Assembly (NCBI GenBank): GCA_964558115.1
Contig: CAZLCI010000017.1
Location: 1 to 36,415, forward strand
DNA from: UBA3496 sp964558115
GTDB lineage: Bacteria > UBA8248
Reading direction: 5' to 3'
Length of the DNA stretch: 36,415 nucleotides
Shown: positions 23,491-32,393 of the stretch, in pieces
Layout: each line of letters begins with the position of its first letter
Position numbering within the stretch: the first letter of the stretch is position 1
Notes under the pieces: generated by a model
The model's database searches: none
What the model saw: the letters and a program-made list of their open reading frames with translations, nothing else
Told to the model about the DNA's origin: nothing
Position numbers and translations under genes: made by a program

Positions 23491-25167
23491 ATGTCAAGAA
23501 CGGGATCGCAGGTGCTTTTAGATAGTCTTCATGAAGAAGGTGTGGAATACATCTTTGGAATTCCAGGGACTCTTACATTGCCTTTTTATGATTCTCTGAT
23601 TGATTTTCCAAATATTTACCCAATAGTGAATCGTCATGAACAGGGAGCTGCGTTTGCAGCAGATGGGTATTCTAGGGTTTCCGGAAAAACTGGAGTAGTT
23701 TTTACAGTGCCTGGTCCTGGTGGGACAAATATTGCTACTGCTTTGCAATCTTCAAAAGAAGACAGTGTTCCAGTTGTTGCGATAACATCTGCTCTTTCCG
23801 ATGCTATGCGTCATAAAAGTGCAATACATGATGTAGATATGGAAAATGCTTTATCTTCTTGTGTTAAAAAAGTTTTTGTCCCGAATAAAGTTTCTGAAAT
23901 TAAAGATTATGTAAAAGCAGCTTTTGTATGGGCGAATGAAGGAAGGCCTGGGCCAGTGCAAATTGTGATGAAAGCGAATTTGTTTAAAGCGGAAGAAGAA
24001 AAGCAGATAGTAAGTACTATTGTTCCTTCTCCAGAGCCTATTCCGACCATTGATGAATTGAAATTAGATGAAATTGTTAAATTATTATTGAAAGCCAATA
24101 AACCAATCATTTATGCAGGTTCGGGTGTTGTTGCTGCGAAAGCAGAAAAACTTTTACAGACTCTAGCTCTGAAACTTGGTGCTCCTGTGATTACCTCAAT
24201 AAAGGGTAGAGGTGTATTGTCTGAGGAAGATCCAATTTCTTTTGGCCTTCCAAGTTTTGTTGGATGTGAAGATATGCTTAAAGAGTCTGATCTTTGTTTG
24301 GCTCTTGGGACAGGATTTGGACAATTCTCTACTTCCTACTATAAAATGCCCATGACGAATAATCTCTTGCAGATTGATATTGCAGAAGATAGGTTGGGAA
24401 GAAACTATCCGGCAATTCTTTCAATTCAGGCAGAAATTAATCTTTGTCTGCAGGGGATTTTGAAAAGACTAGAAGGTGTGGGTCCTTCGGCTAATACAGA
24501 AAGTCTATATAGAATTAAGTCTAGTAGGTCTCTTTACAAAGAAAGACTAGATAGATTCATGTCTAATGAAAACAATCCTCCTTTTCATGGGTTATTTGTA
24601 ATGAAAACGATAAGAGACGTTATGCCTCCAAATACTGTATTTCTTTCAGATTCTTCCGCTACTCAGAGTTGGCTGATGGAAGAGGCATTTACTGTTTTTC
24701 AGCCTAATAGTATTTTGCTCTCAGAAGCATACCAATCTATGGGCTATGCATTAGGAGCTTCTATAGGTGCAAAAATAGGCGCTCCTGAAAGACCTGTATG
24801 CGGTATTATAGGAGATGGAAGTTTCACTATGGTATGCGGGGAACTAGCGGCTGCGCTAAGTCATTCTCTCCATATAATTATTGTAATATTCAATGATGGA
24901 AAATATGGGGCATTAAGACATTCCCAAAAATACGTTTATGGAGAAAGGTATATTGCAACGGATATAAATAATCCTGATTTTGTTACGTTAGCAAAATCTT
25001 TTGGGGCAAAAGGTCATAAAATTTTAACTAAAAATGATCTTGAAGAAAGTCTTGATAATGCACTGCATGAAAAAAACGTTCACATTATAGATTGCCCAAT
25101 TGAAACAGATGTTTTGTCTACAAAATGGGAAAGATCTGTTAGTGTATTTAACAATGAGAAACAATAA
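23491..25167 (+). CDS. ThDP-dependent enzyme, acetolactate synthase/benzoylformate decarboxylase superfamily
   Basis: 558 residues with the three-domain layout of this superfamily. The N-terminal PYR domain has the catalytic Glu50 in NRHEQGAAFAADGY and TVPGPGGTN. A central Rossmann-like domain has PIIYAGSGV. The C-terminal PP domain carries the ThDP motif from GDGSFTM (near 441) to NDGKYGAL (near 468). Family members include acetolactate synthase, oxalyl-CoA decarboxylase and benzoylformate decarboxylase. The NDGKYGALRHSQ segment differs from biosynthetic IlvB. No small regulatory subunit (ilvH) follows, so a catabolic or decarboxylase role is more likely; the substrate is unknown. GAGGTG precedes the ATG. 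Confidence 0.83.
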   Translation: MSRTGSQVLLDSLHEEGVEYIFGIPGTLTLPFYDSLIDFPNIYPIVNRHEQGAAFAADGYSRVSGKTGVVFTVPGPGGTNIATALQSSKEDSVPVVAITSALSDAMRHKSAIHDVDMENALSSCVKKVFVPNKVSEIKDYVKAAFVWANEGRPGPVQIVMKANLFKAEEEKQIVSTIVPSPEPIPTIDELKLDEIVKLLLKANKPIIYAGSGVVAAKAEKLLQTLALKLGAPVITSIKGRGVLSEEDPISFGLPSFVGCEDMLKESDLCLALGTGFGQFSTSYYKMPMTNNLLQIDIAEDRLGRNYPAILSIQAEINLCLQGILKRLEGVGPSANTESLYRIKSSRSLYKERLDRFMSNENNPPFHGLFVMKTIRDVMPPNTVFLSDSSATQSWLMEEAFTVFQPNSILLSEAYQSMGYALGASIGAKIGAPERPVCGIIGDGSFTMVCGELAAALSHSLHIIIVIFNDGKYGALRHSQKYVYGERYIATDINNPDFVTLAKSFGAKGHKILTKNDLEESLDNALHEKNVHIIDCPIETDVLSTKWERSVSVFNNEKQ

Positions 25168-25181
25168 ATTAAGAGTTAATA

Positions 25182-25205
25182 TTTAAAGTATAGCTTTAAA
25201 CTATA
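25182..25205 (+). repeat. Overlapping inverted repeats in the aspS leader
   Basis: TTTAAAG (25182-25188) and CTTTAAA (25194-25200) form a perfect 7-bp stem with loop TATAG. That loop can itself pair with CTATA (25201-25205), so two mutually exclusive hairpins are possible. They lie 19-42 bases before the aspS start. The sequence is AT-rich and the stems are weak. Confidence 0.3.
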
Positions 25206-25223
25206 TACTATGGAGTTTTTATT

Positions 25224-26990
25224 TTGAATGAATCTGTGATTAGTGAAAGAACCCATAAATGCGGTGAACTTACCAAGGGTGATATTGGCAAAGAAGTGAT
25301 CCTCAAAGGATGGGTAAAAAGAAGTCGTGATCATGGCGGATTAATTTTTATAGATTTGAGGGATAATTCAGGAGTTACGCAGGTTGTAGCAGACCCTGTA
25401 ATTAACAAAAATGTTCATACTCTAGCTGAAAAAGTAAGAAGTGAGTGGGTCATCGCGATTAAAGGGGATGTGAATGCAAGACCTGAAGATATGGTGAATG
25501 AAAAAATATCTACGGGCGAGATCGAAGTATCGGTAACAGAGTTGAAAGTTTTAAGTGAATCCAAGACCCCGCCTTTTGAAATTGATGATGAAGTTGAAGT
25601 GGGGGAGTCTCTTCGACTACAATACAGATACCTAGATCTTCGAAGATCTTCTCTTTCCGATAACTTGAAACTCAGGCATCAGACAACGACGGTAGTTAGA
25701 GAGTTTCTTAACGGTGAAGATTTTATAGATGTAGAAACACCAGTCCTAACCAAAAGTACTCCAGAAGGAGCAAGGGACTATCTTGTCCCAAGTAGGATCC
25801 ATAAGGGAATGTTTTTTGCTCTTCCTCAAAGCCCACAAATGTTTAAGCAAATATTAATGATTTCAGGTTTAGATAAATATTATCAAATAGTGAAATGTTT
25901 CAGAGATGAAGACTTGAGGGCTGATAGACAGCCTGAATTTACACAAATAGATATTGAATGCTCTTTCTTAGGAATGAAGCCATTTATGGATAAAATGGAG
26001 GAGTTGGTACGTCAGATATGGGATAAAGTTTTAGGAGTAAGTGTGGTCGAACCTTTTCAAGTTGTTACATATAAAGATGCAATCGAATTTTATGGAAATG
26101 ATAGACCAGATACTCGTTTTGAAATGAAACTAGCAAATATTACTGAGATTGCGAAAGTAAGTGAATTTAAAGTTTTCAAGGGAACAGTCGAAAGTGGTGG
26201 TATCGTTAGAGCTCTTGCCGCTAAGGGTATGTCATCAATGTCTAGAAAAGAAATAGACGATTTAATTTCAAGGGCACAGGAACTCGGAGCTAATGGTTTA
26301 GCCTGGATGAAAATGACAGAGAATGGATTTGAGTCGAATATTGTAAAATTCTTTTCTGAGAATCAATTAAACGCTATAGCAGAGAAAACTAGAGCCGAAG
26401 TAGGCGATTTGATTCTAATGGTTGCTGATTCTGAGAAAGTGAGTGCATCTGTACTTGGGCAGTTAAGATTAGATCTCGGAGATAGGTTAGGACTGAGAGA
26501 TAAGAATAAATTTAGTTTTTGTTGGGTTGTAGATTTTCCGATGTTTGAATGGGATGAAGATGAACAGAGGTTTTTTGCTATGCATCATCCTTTTACTCTT
26601 CCTGTTGCTGAAGATATTGAATTGTTTGAATCTGATCCATCTAAAATGAGAGCATGTGCTTATGATGTAGTTGTGAACGGAAGTGAAATAGGTGGTGGCA
26701 GTCAGAGAATTTATCAAAGAGACGTACAGCAAAAAATGTTTGATACATTAGGGCTAAGTAAAGAAGAAGCTAAAGAGCGTTTTGGATTTTTCTTAGAAGC
26801 TCTTGAATATGGCACTCCTCCACATGGAGGTATTGCATTTGGATTAGATAGAATTGTTATGTTGTTAGCTGGTGCTGATTCTATCAGAGACGTTATTGCA
26901 TTTCCTAAAACGCAGAAGTCTACTTGTCTTATGACAGATGCTCCTACAGAGGTAGATAGAATTCAACTTAGAGATCTGGGACTTTCTTAG
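25224..26990 (+). CDS. aspS: Aspartyl-tRNA synthetase
   Basis: 588 residues, the length of the bacterial type. It has an N-terminal OB-fold anticodon domain (RTHKCGEL, LKGWVKRSRDHGGLIFIDLRD), a class II core with RYLDLRR and FRDEDLRADRQPEFTQID, an inserted GAD domain (~290-410), and motif 3 GIAFGLDRIVMLL near the C terminus. It charges tRNA-Asp; whether it also charges tRNA-Asn cannot be read here. The start is TTG 25224. No in-frame ATG or GTG lies between the upstream TAA (25197) and it, and GGAG (25212-25215) has good spacing. It precedes era by 30 bases. Confidence 0.95.
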   Translation: MNESVISERTHKCGELTKGDIGKEVILKGWVKRSRDHGGLIFIDLRDNSGVTQVVADPVINKNVHTLAEKVRSEWVIAIKGDVNARPEDMVNEKISTGEIEVSVTELKVLSESKTPPFEIDDEVEVGESLRLQYRYLDLRRSSLSDNLKLRHQTTTVVREFLNGEDFIDVETPVLTKSTPEGARDYLVPSRIHKGMFFALPQSPQMFKQILMISGLDKYYQIVKCFRDEDLRADRQPEFTQIDIECSFLGMKPFMDKMEELVRQIWDKVLGVSVVEPFQVVTYKDAIEFYGNDRPDTRFEMKLANITEIAKVSEFKVFKGTVESGGIVRALAAKGMSSMSRKEIDDLISRAQELGANGLAWMKMTENGFESNIVKFFSENQLNAIAEKTRAEVGDLILMVADSEKVSASVLGQLRLDLGDRLGLRDKNKFSFCWVVDFPMFEWDEDEQRFFAMHHPFTLPVAEDIELFESDPSKMRACAYDVVVNGSEIGGGSQRIYQRDVQQKMFDTLGLSKEEAKERFGFFLEALEYGTPPHGGIAFGLDRIVMLLAGADSIRDVIAFPKTQKSTCLMTDAPTEVDRIQLRDLGLS

Positions 26991-27020
26991 TGCACCCATA
27001 TCAAACAAAAGACAAACGCT

Positions 27021-27911
27021 ATGAATGATTTTTGTTCTGGTTTTGTAGCAATCGTTGGACTCCCCAATGTTGGCAAATCAACTCTTCTGAATCAAATTCT
27101 GAATGAAAAACTAGGAATTGTTACCAGAAAACCTGGGACGACAAGAACGAATATTCTTGGGATTTTGAATAAGCCAAAAGCTCAAATAGTTTTTTACGAT
27201 ACTCCGGGTATTGAAAGAGCAAAAAGCAGACTAGATAAAATTTTGGTAGAAGAAGTAAAAACGGCTTGTGCAAGTGCAGATATTGTCCTTTACATGATTG
27301 ATATAGCAAGTAATTTTAATCAAGAAATCATCAAAGACTTTTTGTCTAATATGGATGTTCCGATAGTTTTAGTCCTCAATAAAATAGATAAATTTAAAGA
27401 TAAAACAGTTCTTTTTGAAATGATAGAAAATTTTTCAAAAATGGACAATATTGTAGAGATAGTTCCTATTTCTGCGCAAAAGAATCAAAATGTCAGTAGG
27501 CTAATAGATGTTCTATTAGAGATGTTGCCTACAGGTCCAGAACTTTATCCGCCGGACATCCTTTCTGATTCTGATGATGTTTTTTTTGTTAGTGAATTAA
27601 TAAGAGAGCAAGTGTATTTGAAATCGTATAAGGAAATTCCATATTCTTCAGCAGTTAGAGTCAATAGATTTGAAATTAATTCAAAGAAATCTTTGTATGA
27701 AATAGAGGCTGTTATTTTTGTAGAAAGAGAAAGTCAAAAAGGAATTTTGATAGGAAAGAATGCTTCAAAAATAAAGGAGATTGGTGAATCTTCTAGATTG
27801 GAAATAGAAAATTATTTAAATTCAAAAGTATATCTAGATTTGAAAGTTGGAGTAAAAGAAAACTGGAGACAGAAAGACTCGTCTCTAAATGAACTAGGAT
27901 ATTCAAATTAA
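27021..27911 (+). CDS. era: GTPase Era
   Basis: 296 residues. The GTPase domain has G1 GLPNVGKST (13-21), a G2 region with PGTTR, G3 DTPGIE and G4 NKID. A C-terminal KH domain is seen in KGILIGKNASKIKEIGESSRLEIE. Era binds the 3' end of 16S rRNA and couples 30S assembly to growth. The KH domain and the length separate it from other small GTPases such as Der. It lies in a likely unit with aspS and converges on rpsU with a 15-base gap; no clear terminator is visible there. Confidence 0.94.
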   Translation: MNDFCSGFVAIVGLPNVGKSTLLNQILNEKLGIVTRKPGTTRTNILGILNKPKAQIVFYDTPGIERAKSRLDKILVEEVKTACASADIVLYMIDIASNFNQEIIKDFLSNMDVPIVLVLNKIDKFKDKTVLFEMIENFSKMDNIVEIVPISAQKNQNVSRLIDVLLEMLPTGPELYPPDILSDSDDVFFVSELIREQVYLKSYKEIPYSSAVRVNRFEINSKKSLYEIEAVIFVERESQKGILIGKNASKIKEIGESSRLEIENYLNSKVYLDLKVGVKENWRQKDSSLNELGYSN

Positions 27912-27926
27912 GGAATTGCAGAAAAT

Positions 27927-28115
27927 TTATCTAGTCTGGGATCTTGCTCTCTTTTTTCTTGCGGCAATTATTTTTCTTTTTCTGCGAACACTTGGTTTTT
28001 CATAGTATTCTCTTTTCTTTATCTCAGTAAGAATACCTGATTTTTCACACTGTTTCTTGAATTGCTTCAAAGCCTTGTCTATTGAATCACCTTCAAGAAC
28101 TCTAACACCTGGCAT
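27927..28115 (-). CDS. rpsU: 30S ribosomal protein bS21
   Basis: 62 residues with the bS21 pattern: VRVLEGDSIDKALKQFKKQCEKSG, then EIKKREYYEKPSVRRKRK, ending in a highly basic AARKKRARS tail. S21 binds near the anti-Shine-Dalgarno end of 16S rRNA and assists translation initiation. The gene stands alone on the minus strand between era and recO, with its own promoter candidate at 28167-28195. An AGGG lies eight bases before the ATG. Confidence 0.95.
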   Translation of the reverse strand: MPGVRVLEGDSIDKALKQFKKQCEKSGILTEIKKREYYEKPSVRRKRKIIAARKKRARSQTR

Positions 28116-28166
28116 ATATAAATCCCTATCTATATCGTTAATATAATTTGCAAAAAGATAACAATG

Positions 28167-28195
28167 TGAATATCGTTTAATTTTATGCTTCAGTC
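28167..28195 (-). promoter_or_regulatory. Sigma-70-type promoter for rpsU
   Basis: On the minus strand TTGACT (28190-28195) and GATATT (28167-28172) are spaced by exactly 17 bases. This gives five of six and four of six consensus matches. It would start transcription about 45 bases before the rpsU ATG. It sits in the gap that also must hold the recO promoter. Confidence 0.48.
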
Positions 28196-28225
28196 AAGTG
28201 ATTTTTATTAATTAGGGCTAAAAAA

Positions 28226-28963
28226 ATGGGGATTTATAATTCGGAAGGTATTGTTCTTAATAAAATACCTTTTTCTAATACTAGCTTAATAGTTTCTTAT
28301 CTCACAGAAGCACATGGGAAGGTGAAATTAGTATGCAGGGGTGTTAGAGGTTCTAAAAAACAATCTGGAGTGCATTTTGAACCTGGTTCTTTGGTGCACT
28401 TAGAATGGTACAAAAAAGATACTTCAGATCTAGGCACCTTGAGAAATTGTGATACTTCAAAAATATTTAGGCGTATTTGGGAGGACTATGATTCAATGCA
28501 GGTAGCACTCCGAATTATAAAGGTAATTGATCGACTTTTTTCTTCGAGTGATGCTGAAACTGTAAATTATAATATCTTTAAAAATGCTCTCCAATCTATA
28601 GAAAGTGGTTTAGTTCCTAAGAATGTGGAATGTACTTTTCTGTTGGGGGAGATTATAGCTTTGGGTTTTGCTCCTGCCTTGAATTATTGTGAAGAATGTG
28701 TGAACGGTAACAACAAGAAAAAAGTATATTTTAATATTGAAAATGGAGAACTTCGGTGTTCAGACTGCAAATTAAGTTCCTCGTATACGGTGAAGTTATC
28801 TCAAGGGACTATAATGACTATTAATGAGACTTTTCGTAAAAATGTACATGAGATTCACGATATAAAAATTATTACTCAGATACAAGAAGAGATTATTCGT
28901 TTAGGGTATTATTTTCTTTCCTACCATTCTGGCATAAACTTAAATGCGATTATGGAGAAATAA
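28226..28963 (+). CDS. recO: DNA repair protein RecO
   Basis: 245 residues. The N-terminal OB-fold has SEGIVLNKIPFSNTSLIVSYLTEAHGKVKLVCRGVRG, followed by a helical domain. A four-Cys zinc finger lies at Cys155, Cys158, Cys178 and Cys181 within CEECVN and CSDC. RecO works with RecR to load RecA on SSB-coated DNA during recombinational repair. era-recO adjacency is conserved in bacteria; here a divergent rpsU has been placed between them. The ribosome site is weak. Confidence 0.9.
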   Translation: MGIYNSEGIVLNKIPFSNTSLIVSYLTEAHGKVKLVCRGVRGSKKQSGVHFEPGSLVHLEWYKKDTSDLGTLRNCDTSKIFRRIWEDYDSMQVALRIIKVIDRLFSSSDAETVNYNIFKNALQSIESGLVPKNVECTFLLGEIIALGFAPALNYCEECVNGNNKKKVYFNIENGELRCSDCKLSSSYTVKLSQGTIMTINETFRKNVHEIHDIKIITQIQEEIIRLGYYFLSYHSGINLNAIMEK

Positions 28964-28999
28964 TATAAAATATTTTATTGGGGTTTGAGGGTTTAAGAA

Positions 29000-30658
29000 T
29001 TGATTAAAGATATAATTAAAAATCTAACTGACCAAGCTATTTCAGCATATGGTTTTGAATCAGACACTGATTCAAAGTCTATTTATAATGTTGAGAGACC
29101 TACCAATCCTGAATTTGGTGATTTTTCGACAAATGTTGCTATGGTTTACTCTAAATCAGAAAAGAAGTCCCCCATGACAATCGCAGAGCGATTGCTAGAT
29201 TTCTTTCCTGAAAATAAAAAATTAATAAATGAAATAAAGATAGCAAAACCAGGATTTATTAATTTTTACTTAAATACTCAATTTCTTGCAAAGAATGTTG
29301 CTATTTTAAACGAAAAACCCCTTGGTCCTGAATTTGATAAGTTGGGAAGTGGTAAGTCTGTTTATCTTGAGTTCGTCAGTGCTAATCCAACTGGACCTTT
29401 ACATGTAGGTCATGGTCGAGGTGCTGTTGTGGGAGATGCATTGGGGAGATTATTGAGAGCTGCAGGCTATAACGTTCATTCTGAATATTACGTGAATGAT
29501 GCAGGAAATCAGATGGAAAAGTTAGGGGAATCGGTCTATATGCGTTTCAAGGAAATGAAAGGGGAAAAAGTAAATTTTCCTGAAGATGGGTATCAAGGCG
29601 ATTATATAAAGAGTATTGCTTCATCTGAAGATTATTGCAAAGAAATTGAAAATCTAAGTGATAAAGAAGATGCTTTGAGATTATCTTCTCAAATAGGTGC
29701 AAAAGTAATTTTAGATAATATAAAAGAAAGCTTAATCTCTTTTGGGGTAAATTTTGATAATTGGTTTAGTGAAAAAAGCCTCTTTGAAAACAACAGTGTT
29801 TCTGAATGTATTTCTGAGCTCGAAAAAAGGAAGATGATATATGAAGAAGGAGGAGCTAAGTGGATTCGATCAACGGATTATGGAGATGAAAAAAACAGAG
29901 TAGTCGTAAGAGATAATGGAAATCCTACGTATTTGGCATCTGATATCGCATACCATAAACTTAAATTTGCTAAGAAATTTGATCAATATATAAATATTTG
30001 GGGTTCTGACCATCATGGATATCTTCCACGAGTCAAGGCTTCGTTAGAAATGCTTGGTTTTGATTCTTCATTATTAGATGTTCTGTTTATCCAATTTGTA
30101 AGCCTGAAAAGAGGTTCAGAAAAAGTGCAAATGAGCACTCGTTCTGGAGAGTTTGAAGAACTCACTAATGTAGTGGATGAAGTTGGCGTAGACACGGCTC
30201 GTTTTTTCTTTTTAATGAGAAGTCCTGATACAACATTAGAGTTTGATTTAGATTTAGCTAAAACGCAGTCCAATGAAAATCCAGTTTTCTATGTGCAATA
30301 TGCTTACGCAAGAACATCAAGTCTTTTCGAACAAGCAAATCAAAGAGGAATAAAAATAGAAACCATTGATAGTTCTGTTCTTCAATTGTTGGATTCAGAT
30401 GATGATCGAAAATTATTTCTAAGTATTCTTGAATGGCCAGAAAATCTTATAATGGCAGTGAAAGAGCATGAGCCACATCATATTGTATTTTCATTAATGT
30501 CTATAGCTAAAAATTTTCACGGATACTATAACCAGAATAGATTTATCTCTGACAATAAAGAAATAACATGCGCTAGACTTTTCCTCGCGAAATGTGTCAG
30601 AGGAATAATTAGTAAAGGATTAGAATTAATAGGTATTGGCGCACCAGAAAAAATGTAA
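29000..30658 (+). CDS. argS: Arginyl-tRNA synthetase
   Basis: 552 residues, typical for ArgRS. The class I HIGH-type motif reads ANPTGPLHVGHGRG (HVGH at 135-138). The second motif reads MSTRSGEF, the form common in ArgRS. An N-terminal additional domain and the C-terminal DALR anticodon-binding domain are present. It charges tRNA-Arg. The start is TTG 29000, directly after an in-frame TAA at 28994; the next ATG would remove conserved sequence, and GAGG lies upstream at good spacing. It is followed by a SPOR-domain gene, an order I associate with deltaproteobacteria-like genomes. Confidence 0.94.
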   Translation: MIKDIIKNLTDQAISAYGFESDTDSKSIYNVERPTNPEFGDFSTNVAMVYSKSEKKSPMTIAERLLDFFPENKKLINEIKIAKPGFINFYLNTQFLAKNVAILNEKPLGPEFDKLGSGKSVYLEFVSANPTGPLHVGHGRGAVVGDALGRLLRAAGYNVHSEYYVNDAGNQMEKLGESVYMRFKEMKGEKVNFPEDGYQGDYIKSIASSEDYCKEIENLSDKEDALRLSSQIGAKVILDNIKESLISFGVNFDNWFSEKSLFENNSVSECISELEKRKMIYEEGGAKWIRSTDYGDEKNRVVVRDNGNPTYLASDIAYHKLKFAKKFDQYINIWGSDHHGYLPRVKASLEMLGFDSSLLDVLFIQFVSLKRGSEKVQMSTRSGEFEELTNVVDEVGVDTARFFFLMRSPDTTLEFDLDLAKTQSNENPVFYVQYAYARTSSLFEQANQRGIKIETIDSSVLQLLDSDDDRKLFLSILEWPENLIMAVKEHEPHHIVFSLMSIAKNFHGYYNQNRFISDNKEITCARLFLAKCVRGIISKGLELIGIGAPEKM

Positions 30659-30695
30659 AATACTCTACCGCTCTAAGAAAGAGAATTTAATTTTC

Positions 30696-31370
30696 ATGAA
30701 GAGAAATACACGAAAAGATTCTTTTTTGAGTGTAAACCTTACAAAAGCTAATTTTGCAGTTTGTATATCTATATTCATTTCTTTAGCTGGCATTTTTTTT
30801 GCTTTTGGCCAATGGATGGCTAGAAAAGATAATGTCAAAATTTATGATAATGAAAATAAAGAAGAACGTTCGAAAACTGTTTTTTTATTGAAGAATGACA
30901 GAAAAAATGAATCTTCTGAAAATGAAAGAAAGAAAACTGAGAAAACAAAAAAGGAATTTTATCAAACCTTGAAAGAATATAGGAAAGATAGAAGTGAAGA
31001 TTCTGAGGAATTACATTTAGAAAGAAATACAGTAATAAAAGATAAATTTTCTCAAAAGAAAAAACTTCTTCAGTTAAAAATACCGAAAAAAATATCATCG
31101 AATGATGTTCGCAATAGAAAACCTATTCTGAAAAGTGCATACTCTTTACAGATAGCATCATTTAGAAAAATAAGTACTGCTGATGACTTTCTGAAGAAAT
31201 TGAAATATAAGGGATTTTCTGCATATATACAAATTGCAGACTTAGCACAGAAAGGTAAATGGTTTCGCGTTAGAGTAAACGTTCCTCAAGAAAAAAATGG
31301 TCTTCAAGATTTAAAGAAAAGATTGAAGAAATATATGAGGATTTCAAAATTCCAAGTTATCAAGAATTGA
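30696..31370 (+). CDS. SPOR-domain membrane-anchored protein
   Basis: 224 residues from ATG 30696; an earlier in-frame start (30636) would overlap argS. It has a short basic N terminus, one transmembrane helix (~18-40) and a long, highly charged Lys/Glu-rich linker (~45-140). A C-terminal SPOR domain (~146-224) begins SAYSLQIASF and contains WFRVRVNVP. SPOR domains bind denuded septal peptidoglycan, so the protein likely localises to the division site with the domain in the periplasm. It is a functional analogue of FtsN or DedD at most; orthology is not claimed. It lies between argS and lipA. Confidence 0.8.
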   Translation: MKRNTRKDSFLSVNLTKANFAVCISIFISLAGIFFAFGQWMARKDNVKIYDNENKEERSKTVFLLKNDRKNESSENERKKTEKTKKEFYQTLKEYRKDRSEDSEELHLERNTVIKDKFSQKKKLLQLKIPKKISSNDVRNRKPILKSAYSLQIASFRKISTADDFLKKLKYKGFSAYIQIADLAQKGKWFRVRVNVPQEKNGLQDLKKRLKKYMRISKFQVIKN

Positions 31371-31394
31371 TATAAGATTTTTTAGGAGTTTGAT

Positions 31395-32393
31395 TTGGTT
31401 TCAGATAGGTTTCCACCATGGCTAGTCAAAAGGCTTCCAAATCCAAGTAAGGCGCATCACGTAAAATCCTTGATGCGTTCGAAGAATTTGCATACCGTTT
31501 GTGAAGAAGCCAGATGTCCTAATTTGGTAGACTGTTTTTCAAGAGGCACTGCAACTTTTATGATAGGTGGTGATATTTGCACGAGAACCTGTGGATACTG
31601 TTCCGTTTCTAAGGGAGATCCTTTGACTTTAGATATTGAGGAACCTATTAATGTTGCAGAAACAGCTAAGTCTATGAAATTGAAACACGTAGTAGTGACT
31701 ATGGTAAACAGAGATGATCTGCAAGACGGGGCATCTGAACATGTAGCTAAAACTGTGACCGCGATAAGGTCTAAAATTCCTTCTGCGAAAATTGAAGTGT
31801 TAGTTTCTGATTTCTTGGGTGATATTAAATCAGTTGAAACAGTTGTATTGTCAAAACCGGATGTCTTTAATCATAATATGGAGACTGTGAGAAGATTATT
31901 CCCTAGAATTAGGCCAAACGGCGATTTTAAAAGATCTCTTGAGGTTTTGTCGGTAGCAAAAAAAATAGATCCAAAAGTATTTACTAAGAGTGGGGTCATG
32001 GTTGGTTTGGGGGAAAAAGAAGAAGACGTTTTTTCTTTGATGGATGATTTGAGGGATCCAAGCATAAAATGTGACATACTAACAATTGGTCAGTATTTAC
32101 AACCACAAAAAAAGGCTATTCCTGTAAAAGAATATATTCATCCTGATGTTTATCAAAGGTACAGAATTGCTGCAAAGGAAAAGGGTTTTTCTTATGTTTT
32201 TGCTGGTCCTTTTGTTAGAAGTTCATATAATGCTGCCGAAGCATTGGAATTAGCACAAGGAGATTTAACAGAGTCCTCTCAGGACTTAGAAGGAAGAATG
32301 TATATGACCGATTCAGGTTTAGGGAAAAATATTTCTCCTAAACGTAGTAAAAAGAAGAATCTTAATATATTTACACAGGTTCAGTATGAATAA
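31395..32393 (+). CDS. lipA: Lipoyl synthase
   Basis: 332 residues. The auxiliary-cluster cysteines are Cys36, Cys41 and Cys47 (CEEARC then C). The radical-SAM cluster cysteines are Cys62, Cys66 and Cys69 (CTRTCGYC). The conserved C-terminal RSSYNA supplies the Ser ligand of the auxiliary cluster. LipA inserts two sulfurs into the octanoyl group of E2 and GcvH proteins, which links it to the E2 gene at 6422. About 50 residues, with a basic SPKRSKKKN stretch, follow RSSY; this tail is longer than usual. The start is TTG 31395, the first after an in-frame TAG, with AGGAG at 31384-31388. The stop overlaps the next start. Confidence 0.93.
   Translation: MVSDRFPPWLVKRLPNPSKAHHVKSLMRSKNLHTVCEEARCPNLVDCFSRGTATFMIGGDICTRTCGYCSVSKGDPLTLDIEEPINVAETAKSMKLKHVVVTMVNRDDLQDGASEHVAKTVTAIRSKIPSAKIEVLVSDFLGDIKSVETVVLSKPDVFNHNMETVRRLFPRIRPNGDFKRSLEVLSVAKKIDPKVFTKSGVMVGLGEKEEDVFSLMDDLRDPSIKCDILTIGQYLQPQKKAIPVKEYIHPDVYQRYRIAAKEKGFSYVFAGPFVRSSYNAAEALELAQGDLTESSQDLEGRMYMTDSGLGKNISPKRSKKKNLNIFTQVQYE

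Noticed and set aside
28965..28978. 14-base palindrome ATAAAATATTTTAT after recO
   Set aside because: Made only of A and T in an AT-rich genome; likely chance.
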